Source of the DNA: an uncultured Clostridia bacterium
GTDB taxonomy: Bacteria; Bacillota; Dehalobacteriia; UBA4068; CALXSR01
NCBI GenBank assembly: GCA_944391215.1
Contig: CALXSR010000006.1
Location: forward strand, 1-38,268
Length of the DNA stretch: 38,268 nucleotides
Direction: 5' to 3'
Shown piece by piece: positions 16,706-25,100 of this stretch. The notes below the pieces were generated by a model. That model did no database searches. It was not told the origin of the DNA and was given only the letters and a program-made list of their open reading frames with translations. Numbering within the stretch: the stretch's first letter is position 1; each line of letters begins with the position of its first letter. Both the position numbers and the translations under genes were made by a program.

Positions 16706-17083
16706 ATGGAAAAGTGTTGTTATTGCAATAAAAAGCTACCAGAAAAAGAAGAATTGCCGCAAATTTTAGTGGAGGATAACCGAGTGCGTTTATGTTGTGA
16801 TGAAAATTGTGCGCAACAAGCGCAGGCTTTTTTGCAATATTATGAGCGTTATAAAGGGTTATTTGCTGTTTTAACGGTATTTTGCATTGGTTTCATGATT
16901 TATGGGTCTGTGGGAAATTTGCGCCTTTGCCAGTATGCTTTTCTTGCTATGGGGGCAGTTATCGTTGTATTCCCGTTTTGCACGCCGACTTCTATTGATT
17001 TATGGGGCCTAAAAAGGAGCAAAGTAATAGGACGTATTTTAGGAGTATTGGTAATACTAGTTGGATTTTTGTTTGCTTCATAA
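16706..17083 (+). CDS. Small Cys-rich membrane protein, unknown
   Basis: A 125-residue protein I do not recognise. The N-terminus has two cysteine clusters, MEKCCYCNKKLPEKEE and VRLCCDENCAQQ, spaced like a treble-clef or MYM/TRASH-type zinc knuckle. Three hydrophobic segments follow (about residues 51-69, 76-93 and 107-124), so it is a membrane protein with a cytoplasmic or external metal-binding head. The start ATG follows TTAGGAGG. It is divergent from serS and followed at once by a terminator, so it is a single-gene unit. A link to metal sensing or membrane protein quality control would be a guess. Confidence 0.8.
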   Translation: MEKCCYCNKKLPEKEELPQILVEDNRVRLCCDENCAQQAQAFLQYYERYKGLFAVLTVFCIGFMIYGSVGNLRLCQYAFLAMGAVIVVFPFCTPTSIDLWGLKRSKVIGRILGVLVILVGFLFAS

Positions 17084-17110
17084 AAAGCGGCGGATGGTAT
17101 CCGCCGCTTT
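17084..17110. terminator. Terminator after the Cys-rich membrane protein
   Basis: AAAGCGGCGGAT and ATCCGCCGCTTT form a perfect 12-bp GC-rich stem with a three-base loop. The T tail on the plus strand is short; on the minus strand the run of A before the stem gives a T tail, so it may mainly serve the converging lyase operon. Confidence 0.85.
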
Positions 17111-17130
17111 GGTGTAATTTTGTCCTATTC

Positions 17131-18510
17131 CTATAAGCTGGCTATAAAATCATAGCCGTTTTGAATTTGTCTTTTTACATCTTCTGGAGAAGTGCCGCCA
17201 TAACTTTTTCTTTGCGCTACGCATTTTTCATTGGTGAAAATATCCAGGCTGTCGATTTCTACCGGGAAGTGTAATGTTTTCAAATCGTCATGGGTTAAAT
17301 CAGCAAAGGTTTTATTTTGTTGTTCGCAATATTTTACCATGCTGCCTACCATTTCATGCGCATCGCGGAAAGGAATATTATTGCAAACCAAAAATTCTGC
17401 AATATCGGTGGCGTTAATAAAGCCTTTTTCTAATTGTTTTTTGATATTTTCCATTTTGAATGTAGTATTTTCTAACATCCTTGCAAAAATAAATAAGGTT
17501 TGGTTGATGGTATTTACCGCGTCAAACAAAGGTTCCTTATCTTCTTGAAAGTCCTTATTAAAGGACATCGGCGTGCCTTTTAAAACCATTAACAGGCCCA
17601 TTAAGTGGCCAACAACTCTGCCAACTTTGCCTCTTACTAATTCTGCGATATCCGGATTTTTCTTTTGCGGCATAATAGAAGATCCGGTACAGAAACTGTC
17701 GTCGATATCAATAAAACCGAATTCCTGCGAATTATACATGACGTATTCGTCAGCAAAACGGCTTAAGTGGGTCATACACATAGAAGCGCAGAATAGATAT
17801 TCTACAATATAATCACGGTCGCTAACGGTATCCAAAGCATTTTCGGTAATATGAGCAAATCCCATTAGTTTGGTTGTTTCCGCTCGATCGATGGGCAAGG
17901 TGGTGCCGGCCAAAGCGCAAGCGCCCAGTGGATTATAGTCTAATCTTTCATAAGAGGAAAGGAAACGTTCCACATCTCTTTTGAATTTTTGGAAATAGCA
18001 CATATAATAAAATCCAACCGTAATCGGCTGAGCATGTTGGGTATGGGTAAAACCTGGGATGATATCATAAATACCGGCTTCTGCTTTTTTTAACAATACT
18101 TCTAATAAATCTTTTAACAAAGCTAATGTTTGTTTGGTTTCATGCCGTAAATATAATTTTTCATCTAAATCGTTTTGATCGTTTCTACTTCTGGCGGTAT
18201 GTAGTTTTTTGCCTACCGTGCCCACTTCTTCAAAAAGCAATTTTTCTACGGTCATATGAATATCTTCGTCGTCTACGCTGAATTCCACTTCTCCATTTTT
18301 GATTCTATCCTTTACGATCAGCAAGCCGCGAATAATTTCATCTTTTTCGCTTTCGCTAATGATATTCTGCTTGGCCAACATGGTAACATGAGCAATACTA
18401 CCCTCGATATCATATTCGTACATAATGCAATCAAAATTGATAGACGCATTGTATTCTGCCACATAAGAAGTCATGCCTTTGGTAAAACGACCAGACCATA
18501 AATTTTTCAT
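17131..18510 (-). CDS. argH: Argininosuccinate lyase (ArgH-type)
   Basis: A 459-residue protein with the full ArgH pattern: LWSGRF at the start, NASINFD, HTARSRNDQ (104-112), GFTHTQHAQP (153-162), NALDTVSDRDY, GSSIMPQKKNPDIAEL (276-291) and NKDFQEDKEPLFDA (318-331). ArgH splits argininosuccinate to arginine and fumarate. All the key blocks missing from lyases A and B are kept here. However, no argG, carbamoyltransferase or other arginine gene lies near it. It is the third gene of an operon with an ornithine cyclodeaminase-type enzyme and an aminotransferase (26-base gap). It may therefore be the cell's ArgH in a moved position or a related lyase of an accessory pathway; the sequence does not settle this. 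The start follows AAGGAGG. Confidence 0.85.
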   Translation of the reverse strand: MKNLWSGRFTKGMTSYVAEYNASINFDCIMYEYDIEGSIAHVTMLAKQNIISESEKDEIIRGLLIVKDRIKNGEVEFSVDDEDIHMTVEKLLFEEVGTVGKKLHTARSRNDQNDLDEKLYLRHETKQTLALLKDLLEVLLKKAEAGIYDIIPGFTHTQHAQPITVGFYYMCYFQKFKRDVERFLSSYERLDYNPLGACALAGTTLPIDRAETTKLMGFAHITENALDTVSDRDYIVEYLFCASMCMTHLSRFADEYVMYNSQEFGFIDIDDSFCTGSSIMPQKKNPDIAELVRGKVGRVVGHLMGLLMVLKGTPMSFNKDFQEDKEPLFDAVNTINQTLFIFARMLENTTFKMENIKKQLEKGFINATDIAEFLVCNNIPFRDAHEMVGSMVKYCEQQNKTFADLTHDDLKTLHFPVEIDSLDIFTNEKCVAQRKSYGGTSPEDVKRQIQNGYDFIASL

Positions 18511-18536
18511 ATAAAAACCTCCTTATTTATAGCAAA

Positions 18537-19655
18537 TTAAAATTGTTTAAGCCATTGGGAAAAGACTGCTAAACCCTTGGCAATAATTTCCGGGTTATTA
18601 CAGTAGCCGATCCGTAAATAACCTTCTTTATCCAAACAAGATCCTGGTAAGAGCATCACACCGGTTTCTTTTTGTAATCTATCGCATAAAGTAGCGGAGG
18701 GGATAGGCATATCATATTTTAGAAATGCGGTGGTACCGCCTTTGGGTTTGATATAGGAAATATGCGGTTCCTGCGCTACCCATTTTTCTAATAGATTGCC
18801 ATTTTGACGGCAAATGGCTAAATTACGTTCTAATATTTTTTCCTTGTTTTCCAAAGCCAAAGAAGCCAAATAATCATCTATCATCCCAACGCTGATGATA
18901 TGGTAATCGCGTTGGCGGCTTACCTTTGCAATAAAATCGGTTGGCCCGGTAATCCAACCTAAGCGCAAACCAGCAAGAGAGAACGTTTTCGACATACTTC
19001 CGGTAGAGATGGCTTTTTCATATAAATCAAAAACAGAAGTGGTAAAATTTTCTCCTTCATGGGTTAAGCCGCGATATACTTCGTCACAAAGTAAATAGGC
19101 GTCGCAGTTTTGGGCAATTTTCACAATCGCTTTTAAATACGCTTCGTCCATAACGGCTCCGGTAGGATTATTGGGATTATTGATGCAAATCAATTTGGTA
19201 TCCGGTGTTGCCAGTGCCTGCAATTCTTGTAAATCGGGCAGCCAATGGTTCTCTTCCTTTAGGGGTAAAATAGAAACATTTGCGCCAATGGATTCCGGGA
19301 TAGAATACAGCTGTTGATAGGTTGGCAAAACAGAAATGACTTTATCGCCTGGTTCCACTAAGGTGAGCATGGTAAGTCCGTTTGCTCCAGCGGCGCCATG
19401 GGTGATTGTGATATTTTCTATTTTGGCTTTTTGATAAAGGGATGCGATAGCCTGACGCAAGCGAGTGCTTCCTTCGATTGCGCCATAGGTCAAACGCATC
19501 TTTTGCAAATCTGCAAAAGCTTGCCCATTATCATCTGCCATTTGTAAAAGCTCCTCAACGCTTAAGGAGGCCACGCAAGTTTCCGCTAGATTATAAAGAC
19601 AATCGTTTTCATAGGCATTCATCCAAATTTCTACACCAAAATCTTTAATTTTCAT
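18537..19655 (-). CDS. PLP-dependent class I/II aminotransferase
   Basis: A 372-residue fold-type I aminotransferase. Visible residues are NNPNNPTG (159-166), CDEVYRG (190-196) with the PLP-contacting Asp and Tyr, STGSMSKTFSLAGLR (217-231) with the Schiff-base Lys at 223, and an Arg near the C-terminus in YLRIGYCNN that would bind the substrate carboxylate. It belongs to the broad group that includes aspartate/tyrosine transaminases and capreomycidine synthase-like enzymes; the substrate is unknown. I use the ATG at 19655 rather than the preceding TTG because AGGAGG lies six bases before it. It lies between the cyclodeaminase (10-base gap) and argH in one minus-strand operon. Confidence 0.9.
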   Translation of the reverse strand: MKIKDFGVEIWMNAYENDCLYNLAETCVASLSVEELLQMADDNGQAFADLQKMRLTYGAIEGSTRLRQAIASLYQKAKIENITITHGAAGANGLTMLTLVEPGDKVISVLPTYQQLYSIPESIGANVSILPLKEENHWLPDLQELQALATPDTKLICINNPNNPTGAVMDEAYLKAIVKIAQNCDAYLLCDEVYRGLTHEGENFTTSVFDLYEKAISTGSMSKTFSLAGLRLGWITGPTDFIAKVSRQRDYHIISVGMIDDYLASLALENKEKILERNLAICRQNGNLLEKWVAQEPHISYIKPKGGTTAFLKYDMPIPSATLCDRLQKETGVMLLPGSCLDKEGYLRIGYCNNPEIIAKGLAVFSQWLKQF

Positions 19656-19665
19656 CAAAATCCTC

Positions 19666-20676
19666 CTATAGCTCGGCTATGGTGCCTAGATTTTTTTCAG
19701 TAGCCAAATCCAAAAGCAGTTTCGCGCAAATCAAATCTTGCAGAGCGATACCGGTGGAATCAAAAATAGTAATTTCTTTTTCATCGCTACGACCTGGCTT
19801 TTGGCCTAATATCACTTCGCCAATTTCGCCTAAAATACTATCTTTGTGTATACTGCCTTTTTTTATGGGTATTTCGCATTCACCAACATGAATGGCCTGT
19901 TCCATATCGTCTACAAATAGTTTGGCATCGGTGAAAATGGCCTCGTCAATTTCTTGTTTGCCGGCCATATCGGCGCCGATACAACTAAAGTGCGTACCTT
20001 CTTTTACCCAATTTTTTTGAATTAACGGTTGGTACGAAGGGGTAACGGTAATGATAATATCACTGTTGCCTACCGCTTGTTCTAAATCGGCTACTGCCTG
20101 AAATTTTGTATTTGGAGGCATTATACCATCCAAGGCAGTTTTAATATGTTGTACATACTGTTCTGCTTTTTTTACATCATGTGGGTTATAAATCAGTACG
20201 GTTTCAATTTGTGGAAGGGCAAGCAAAGTGGCCTGTAATTGGTATTTTGCTTGGTGGCCGGTTCCTACAATCAGTAGTGTTTTGGCATTCTTTTTGGCTA
20301 AATACTTGGCGCCGATGGCTCCGGCTGCTCCAGTGCGCATGCCGGTTATGGCATTGCCATTTAAAAGCCCCAAGGGTTTACCGGTTTTGCTATCGAAAAT
20401 AGCAATGGTGCCGAACAATTGTGGTAAATGATATTCTGTATTATTGCCAAACCAGGAAACAAGTTTTAGTCCAAAAATACCGGCTTTATTTAAAACGCCG
20501 GATTTGATATCCATATCACCTGCTTCCTTCGGGGCAAAATCATGAAATACCATGGGGAATAATGCAGCGTCTTTTTGTGCTTTCAAAATATAGGCTTGTT
20601 CTACGGCGTCAATGACTTGTGGCATAGCTAATAAACTTTCCGCGTCCTTTTGACTTACGATTCTAATTTTTACCAT
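19666..20676 (-). CDS. Ornithine cyclodeaminase / mu-crystallin family protein
   Basis: A 336-residue NAD(P)-dependent enzyme. Family marks are MDIKSG (55-60), TGMRTGAAGAIGAKYL (111-126) with its conserved Arg, the Rossmann motif IVGTGHQAKYQ (136-146) and the C-terminal FDSTGIALQDL. Members include ornithine cyclodeaminase, alanine dehydrogenase, ketimine reductase and opine-type dehydrogenases, so the reaction could be cyclodeamination or reduction/oxidation of an imine. The HQA triad in the GTGHQA loop is common to several subgroups and does not pick one. It is the first gene of the operon with the aminotransferase and argH, and the start follows GGGAGG. The upstream gap is short (about 95 bases) and contains a large palindrome that could hold a regulator. 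Confidence 0.9.
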   Translation of the reverse strand: MVKIRIVSQKDAESLLAMPQVIDAVEQAYILKAQKDAALFPMVFHDFAPKEAGDMDIKSGVLNKAGIFGLKLVSWFGNNTEYHLPQLFGTIAIFDSKTGKPLGLLNGNAITGMRTGAAGAIGAKYLAKKNAKTLLIVGTGHQAKYQLQATLLALPQIETVLIYNPHDVKKAEQYVQHIKTALDGIMPPNTKFQAVADLEQAVGNSDIIITVTPSYQPLIQKNWVKEGTHFSCIGADMAGKQEIDEAIFTDAKLFVDDMEQAIHVGECEIPIKKGSIHKDSILGEIGEVILGQKPGRSDEKEITIFDSTGIALQDLICAKLLLDLATEKNLGTIAEL

Positions 20677-20734
20677 AGTTGGGCCTCCCTTATAAATAAT
20701 GATTTAATTAGTATAATTATACAATAAAATGGAT

Positions 20735-20772
20735 TAAAAAAACTACAAAAATTGAGCTCAATTTTTGTAGTT
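20735..20772 (-). terminator. 32-bp perfect palindrome, probable pucR terminator
   Basis: AACTACAAAAATTGAG joined to its exact reverse complement gives a perfect 32-bp inverted repeat without spacer (20741-20772). It overlaps the last two bases of the PucR stop codon. Read on the minus strand it is followed by T7, which fits an intrinsic terminator. A clean TATAAT box lies just downstream on the minus strand, ahead of the cyclodeaminase operon, so the palindrome could also be an operator there. Confidence 0.75.
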
Positions 20773-21925
20773 ATTCCAAAGAAAAGGGATATAGTTGGTA
20801 AATTTTCACAGCGATAAGAAGTTGTTCTTCAAAGTATTGGTTATTATTATCCATTTGTAACAGTTCTTTTGCTTTATGAATGCGATAGCGGATGGTGTTT
20901 TCATGTTGGTATAAACATTGCGCGGTTTTTTTAATATGATAATGGTTGTCAATATAGCAAATTATAGTTGGAAACAAATCACTTTTGTATTTTTTATCAT
21001 ATTCATATAAAGGTTGCAATGTGATATAAGAAAATTGTTGCAATCCTTCATAAGTTGGTGTTGGCAATAGCAATTGATAAAGGCCGGTTTGAGCAAAGGA
21101 TAGTGGAGATTGTCCTTGTTTTTTGGCCAATTCTGTGGTAAATAGTGCTTGTTGAATACTTTGGGCAATTGCTGGTAACCCTTTATTTATTTTACTTATG
21201 CCAATAAAATAATTGGTATTTTCTATTTGCAGTATTTGCTGGTAGTGGTGCTGTATTTGTACGGGATTTGTAGAAAAAGGCACCGGTGCAGTAAGCAATA
21301 GCAATAAACCCTTTTCATATAAAATGACAGCATTGTTTGGCATTGGCTTCATTGTCCATTTGTTTTGCAAATCGGCCAAGGAAATGGATTCTTCTTTCGG
21401 CTGATAATAGATGGCAAAAGAATATTCTTCAAAAGCGGGGTTGATGGATAAAGCAATTTCTCTTTGTTGTTCCAACTGTTTTTGCGGCGATAATAATTCC
21501 TTTACCATCTTTTCCATTTTTTGATTATTTTGTTCTAGGTGCAATAGCTGGCTGGCTTGGGTAATAATATCTTCAAAAAATAGGGAAGTGGGAAAAAGGA
21601 AAAGGCAAAAATGGTGTTCTTGGGCAAAAGAAATAATGTCTTGGGAAAGTTGATGAAAAAAAATGGTTTTAATCCCCAAAGCAGAAATATGGTTCTCAAT
21701 CAATTGGCGAATAGCCGCAAAAAGTAAAGCCTCGTTATTTTTGGCAAAAAGGCAACTGCTAATCACCAACTCTTGCGGCTGAAATATATTTTGCATATTT
21801 TCAGTATATTCGTAATCTAAAATACCGATTTGTTTTACCGTGTTCTGTAACCCGGCATCGCCTGTCAAAATGAAGCAATTTTGTAAAATAGGTAGTTGCA
21901 AAATATCATGAACTGTTACAACCAT
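20771..21925 (-). CDS. PucR family transcriptional regulator
   Basis: A 384-residue regulator. The N-terminal PucR sensor domain is seen at VTVHDILQLPILQ and FILTGDAGLQNTVKQIGILDY. The C-terminus has the PucR-type helix-turn-helix: YHIKKTAQCLYQHENTIRYRIHKAKELL, matching the usual NTxxYR pattern (about residues 335-362). PucR-type proteins usually control purine, amino acid or other nitrogen catabolism genes next to them. Here it stands between the cyclodeaminase / aminotransferase / argH operon downstream and the divergent amidohydrolase / flavoprotein operon upstream, so it is the best candidate regulator of both. The start follows AAAGGAGG. Confidence 0.9.
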   Translation of the reverse strand: MVVTVHDILQLPILQNCFILTGDAGLQNTVKQIGILDYEYTENMQNIFQPQELVISSCLFAKNNEALLFAAIRQLIENHISALGIKTIFFHQLSQDIISFAQEHHFCLFLFPTSLFFEDIITQASQLLHLEQNNQKMEKMVKELLSPQKQLEQQREIALSINPAFEEYSFAIYYQPKEESISLADLQNKWTMKPMPNNAVILYEKGLLLLLTAPVPFSTNPVQIQHHYQQILQIENTNYFIGISKINKGLPAIAQSIQQALFTTELAKKQGQSPLSFAQTGLYQLLLPTPTYEGLQQFSYITLQPLYEYDKKYKSDLFPTIICYIDNHYHIKKTAQCLYQHENTIRYRIHKAKELLQMDNNNQYFEEQLLIAVKIYQLYPFSLE

Positions 21926-21968
21926 AGGATTGCCTCCTTTGCCTTTTGTTTTATTTTATCATATCTTT

Positions 21969-21997
21969 TTGCTATCTACAGCACTTTTTACTATAAT
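21969..21997 (+). promoter_or_regulatory. Promoter of the amidohydrolase operon
   Basis: TTGCTA (21969-21974), a 17-base spacer and a perfect TATAAT (21992-21997), 29 bases before the ATG. It lies in the short gap shared with pucR, where a PucR site would be expected, but I see no clear inverted repeat in it. Confidence 0.75.
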
Positions 21998-22026
21998 GGA
22001 AATAGAAAAGAAAGGAATATGTTTTG

Positions 22027-23574
22027 ATGCAAACTTTAATACGTGGTAAATATTTGTTTACTGATTTTAGAGCCAAACAAAAAGGAATTCTACAAGATAG
22101 CGCGCTTTGTGTCCAAGATGGCGTAATCAAGGAAATTGGTTCTTTTCCTGCTCTAAAAGAGAAATATCCGCAGGCAACCGTTTTGGGTACTGGAAGGGAA
22201 TTTGTATTACCCGGTTTTATTGATGCCCATACGCATGGACATGGGCTTTCGCATATTCAAAGAGGGGTGCCGTTTGATTTTTTGGAAAATTCCTTATTGG
22301 ATTGGGCTTATGCCCCGGATTTGCCGCCGGAATTAAACGCTCAGCTAACTGCGGCACGGCATTTGTTACAAGGTTGTACGATGTTGCATCATAATGAAAT
22401 GGGCCAACCGCAGGACAATTTGGAAAAATTGTTGCCTAAGTCCCATGCCTACTTGCAAGGCTATTTAAAAAGTGGGATGCGAATAGCCTATTCGCCCGGT
22501 ATCCGTAATATCAATTTTTTAGCCAGCGAGGACGAGGCGTTTTATTATACTTTGCCAAGCGCATTACAAGAACGAATTAAGCCACTTGTCTTTTTTGATA
22601 GAAAGCAGGTGGAAGAAAATTATTTTACCTGGTTTCAAGAAATATATCAGCAGTATCAACAAGAAAGAATTGCTATTTTTATGGGGCCGAACTGGGCGCA
22701 TGGCGCAACCGATGAATTATTGCAAAAAGCGCATGCCATATCGCAGTCTTATGATGGTTTGCCAATGCATATTCATACTTTGCAAACGCCATATCAGAAA
22801 GCATATGGTTTGCGTCAATATGGGAAATCCCTTTTGGCGCATTTAGATGATTTAGGGCTGGTAGATGAACGTTTGGTATTGGGTCATGCCGTTTATTTAA
22901 CGGAGAGCGATATAGCTTTGTTGGCGGAGAAAAAAGCGGCTGTTACGCATCATCCCAGCTGTAATTTAGCGATGCGTAATGGTATTGCGCCGCTTTATGC
23001 GTTATGGCAGCAAGGGGTAACCGTTGCTTTGGGACTTGATGAAAAAGGCATTAACGATAATGAAGACCCTATTATGGAACTTCGTATGATACATTATTTG
23101 CACCGTGTTTCCGGATTTGATTTGGCGCATACGCCGCCCATTGATCCTTATGATATTTTGGCAATGGGGACGATCAATGCTGCTAAGGTTTTAGGGGTAG
23201 ACCATTTGGTCGGCTCCTTGGAACCAGGAAAAAGGGCGGATTTAATTATAGTAGATGGTCAGGAAATTGAAAACGCCCCTTATGCGAATCCGGATTTGGA
23301 TATTGCTTTGCTCTTTTTGCATCGAGCACAGGGCCATATGGTAAAACATGTGATGGTGGATGGAAAATTATTGGTAAAAGACCGTGTTTTACAAAATGTA
23401 GACTTGTCCGCTTTGTATCAAGAAGCCAGGAATATCATGCAAAAAGGGTTGCCTGTCGCACAGAGGGAATATGCTGATTTGCTGCATACAATAAAACCGT
23501 ATTATCAAAATTGGTATGCCAATTGGCTAAAGCAAGCAGGGGAACCATATTATCAGATGAATGCCAAGCAATAA
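22027..23574 (+). CDS. Amidohydrolase superfamily protein (ATZ/TRZ-type deaminase)
   Basis: A 515-residue metal-dependent hydrolase. The metal-site residues are in place: HTHGHG (68-73), MHIHT with His248 and His250, LGHAVYL with His287, and GLDEKGINDNEDP with Asp338. HHPSCNLAMRNG before the last metal ligand is typical of the deaminase branch (guanine, cytosine, adenosine-analogue, atrazine-type). The C-terminal INAAKVLGVDHLVGSLEPGKRADLIIVD closes the composite beta domain. The exact substrate is not clear; hydrolytic deamination or dechlorination-like attack on an amidine or ring C-N bond is the family theme. A TTG precedes the ATG directly; I use the ATG. The flavoprotein gene follows after 45 bases. 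Confidence 0.9.
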   Translation: MQTLIRGKYLFTDFRAKQKGILQDSALCVQDGVIKEIGSFPALKEKYPQATVLGTGREFVLPGFIDAHTHGHGLSHIQRGVPFDFLENSLLDWAYAPDLPPELNAQLTAARHLLQGCTMLHHNEMGQPQDNLEKLLPKSHAYLQGYLKSGMRIAYSPGIRNINFLASEDEAFYYTLPSALQERIKPLVFFDRKQVEENYFTWFQEIYQQYQQERIAIFMGPNWAHGATDELLQKAHAISQSYDGLPMHIHTLQTPYQKAYGLRQYGKSLLAHLDDLGLVDERLVLGHAVYLTESDIALLAEKKAAVTHHPSCNLAMRNGIAPLYALWQQGVTVALGLDEKGINDNEDPIMELRMIHYLHRVSGFDLAHTPPIDPYDILAMGTINAAKVLGVDHLVGSLEPGKRADLIIVDGQEIENAPYANPDLDIALLFLHRAQGHMVKHVMVDGKLLVKDRVLQNVDLSALYQEARNIMQKGLPVAQREYADLLHTIKPYYQNWYANWLKQAGEPYYQMNAKQ

Positions 23575-23619
23575 GGTGGTTTTACTTGTAAAAATTTTGC
23601 CAAATTGGAGGGAAGTAGA

Positions 23620-24180
23620 ATGGCAATATTGGTTATTTGGGCGAGCCCCAATATGGATGGGCTAACTGCTGCTGCCAAGGATAATGTAGTAAAAGGTATC
23701 ATGGCGGCGGGCGGGGTAACAGAAGAGGTGCATTTAAATCGACAGAACATAAAACAGTGTTTGACTTGTGGAGACGGTTGGGGGCTTTGTCAAGCAGAAG
23801 GAAGATGTGTGATCCGCGATGATTTTCGAGCGCTTTATGAAAAAATGGTAGCTGCTGAGGCGGTTGTTTTTGTGACGCCGGTTTATTGGCATGATTTGGC
23901 GGAATGTTTAAAAGGATTTTTAGATCGGTTAAGACGTTGCGAAACAGCCCATAACCATTATTTACAGGGAAAAGAATGTGTGTTGGTGGCTTGTGCTGGA
24001 GGAACCGGTTTGGGGGCAATACAATGCTTGTCCAATTTGGAAGAAACTTTACGTCATATGGGCATGAAGGCAATCGAGCGTTTGCCTGTTATCCGTTTTA
24101 ATCGCGATTATATGTTGCCCGCTTTGAATGGTGCGGGGCAACAGTTGGTAAAATATTTGCAAAATATATTTACAAAATAA
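23620..24180 (+). CDS. Flavodoxin-fold iron-sulfur flavoprotein / NAD(P)H-dependent oxidoreductase
   Basis: A 186-residue flavodoxin-like protein. The N-terminus (VIWASPNMDGLTAAA) corresponds to the FMN-phosphate loop, the CLTCGDGWGLCQAEGRCVIRDDF segment is the cysteine motif of iron-sulfur flavoproteins and related reductases, and FVTPVYWHDLAECLKGFLDRL is the second FMN-binding block. The cysteine spacing (C-x2-C … C … C) is not the plain ISF one, so the cluster is not certain. The ATG at 23620 follows GGAGGG; an in-frame TTG upstream overlaps the ribosome site and was not used. It is the second gene after the amidohydrolase and could supply electrons for a reduction in the same pathway. Confidence 0.87.
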   Translation: MAILVIWASPNMDGLTAAAKDNVVKGIMAAGGVTEEVHLNRQNIKQCLTCGDGWGLCQAEGRCVIRDDFRALYEKMVAAEAVVFVTPVYWHDLAECLKGFLDRLRRCETAHNHYLQGKECVLVACAGGTGLGAIQCLSNLEETLRHMGMKAIERLPVIRFNRDYMLPALNGAGQQLVKYLQNIFTK

Positions 24181-24184
24181 ATGA

Positions 24185-24214
24185 AAAAGGAAACGTTTTC
24201 ACGTTTCCTTTTTT
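24185..24214. terminator. Terminator after flavoprotein gene
   Basis: AAAAGGAAACGT and ACGTTTCCTTTT form a 12-bp perfect stem with a TTTC loop and a T run, usable in both directions. Confidence 0.9.
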
Positions 24215-24235
24215 ATTTATACTTTATGGCAATGA

Positions 24236-25075
24236 TTATTCAACCGGAACCACATTTCCTTGATAAGTTTCATTGATAAATTGTTTTACGGCATCGCTTT
24301 TTAATACTTCTACTAAGGCTTTTATCGCGTCGCTGTTTTCGTCGCCATTGCGAACGGCAATGATATTTGCATATGTTAAGGCTTCTTCTGAAGCATCTTC
24401 TGTAATTAAGCTGTTTTCATTGGCGCTTAGTCCGGCTTGTAAAGCATAGTTTCCGTTAATAACAGCCATATCGGCATCTTCTAGGGATCTTGGTAATTGC
24501 GCTGCTTCGATTTCTTTGATGACTAATTTTTGGGGATTGTCTACAATATCCAAAACGGAAGCATTGGCGCCAACGCCTTCTTTTAAGGTGATTAAACCGG
24601 CTTTTTCCATCAATAATAAAGCGCGAGCTCCATTGGAAGAATCACTAGGAATTGTAATTACGGCGCCCTCTTTTAAATCTGCAAAGGATTTGGTTTTTCC
24701 GGGGTAAATGCCGAATGGTTCATAATGAATGGCGCCGGCGGATACCAAATCGGTTTTCTTTTCCGCATTAAAGTTTTCCAAATAAGGGTAGTGTTGGAAG
24801 AAGTTGGCGTCGATGCTTTTATCCGCTACGGCCGTATTAGGCAATACATAATCGGTAAATTCTTGTACCACTAAATCAAAGCCTTTTTCTTTCATGGCAT
24901 CCTTCGCGAAATTTAAAATTTCCGCATGGGGAGTGGGCGAAGCGCCTACAACAATCTTGGTTAATTCCTTGGGATCTTCTTGGCCCGTTTGGGGATCGGA
25001 ATCTTTACTGCCGCAGCCAGCCAAAAGAGAAAGACCCAATACGGCAGTGAAACAAATGGTTAAAAACTTTTTCAT
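24236..25075 (-). CDS. metQ: MetQ/NlpA family substrate-binding lipoprotein
   Basis: A 279-residue lipoprotein. The signal peptide MKKFLTICFTAVLGLSLLAGCGS has a clear lipobox (LLAGC), followed by a polar linker. Family segments are VVGASPTPHAEIL, DYVLPNTAVADKSIDANFFQHYPYL and FGIYPGKTKSFADLKEGAVITIPSDSSN. It binds methionine or a related amino acid outside the cell for MetNI. The longer open frame upstream was trimmed to the ATG at 25075, which follows AGGAGG. It is the last gene of metN-metI-metQ. Confidence 0.95.
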   Translation of the reverse strand: MKKFLTICFTAVLGLSLLAGCGSKDSDPQTGQEDPKELTKIVVGASPTPHAEILNFAKDAMKEKGFDLVVQEFTDYVLPNTAVADKSIDANFFQHYPYLENFNAEKKTDLVSAGAIHYEPFGIYPGKTKSFADLKEGAVITIPSDSSNGARALLLMEKAGLITLKEGVGANASVLDIVDNPQKLVIKEIEAAQLPRSLEDADMAVINGNYALQAGLSANENSLITEDASEEALTYANIIAVRNGDENSDAIKALVEVLKSDAVKQFINETYQGNVVPVE

Positions 25076-25100
25076 ATCTTTTCCTCCTAAAAAATAAAAA

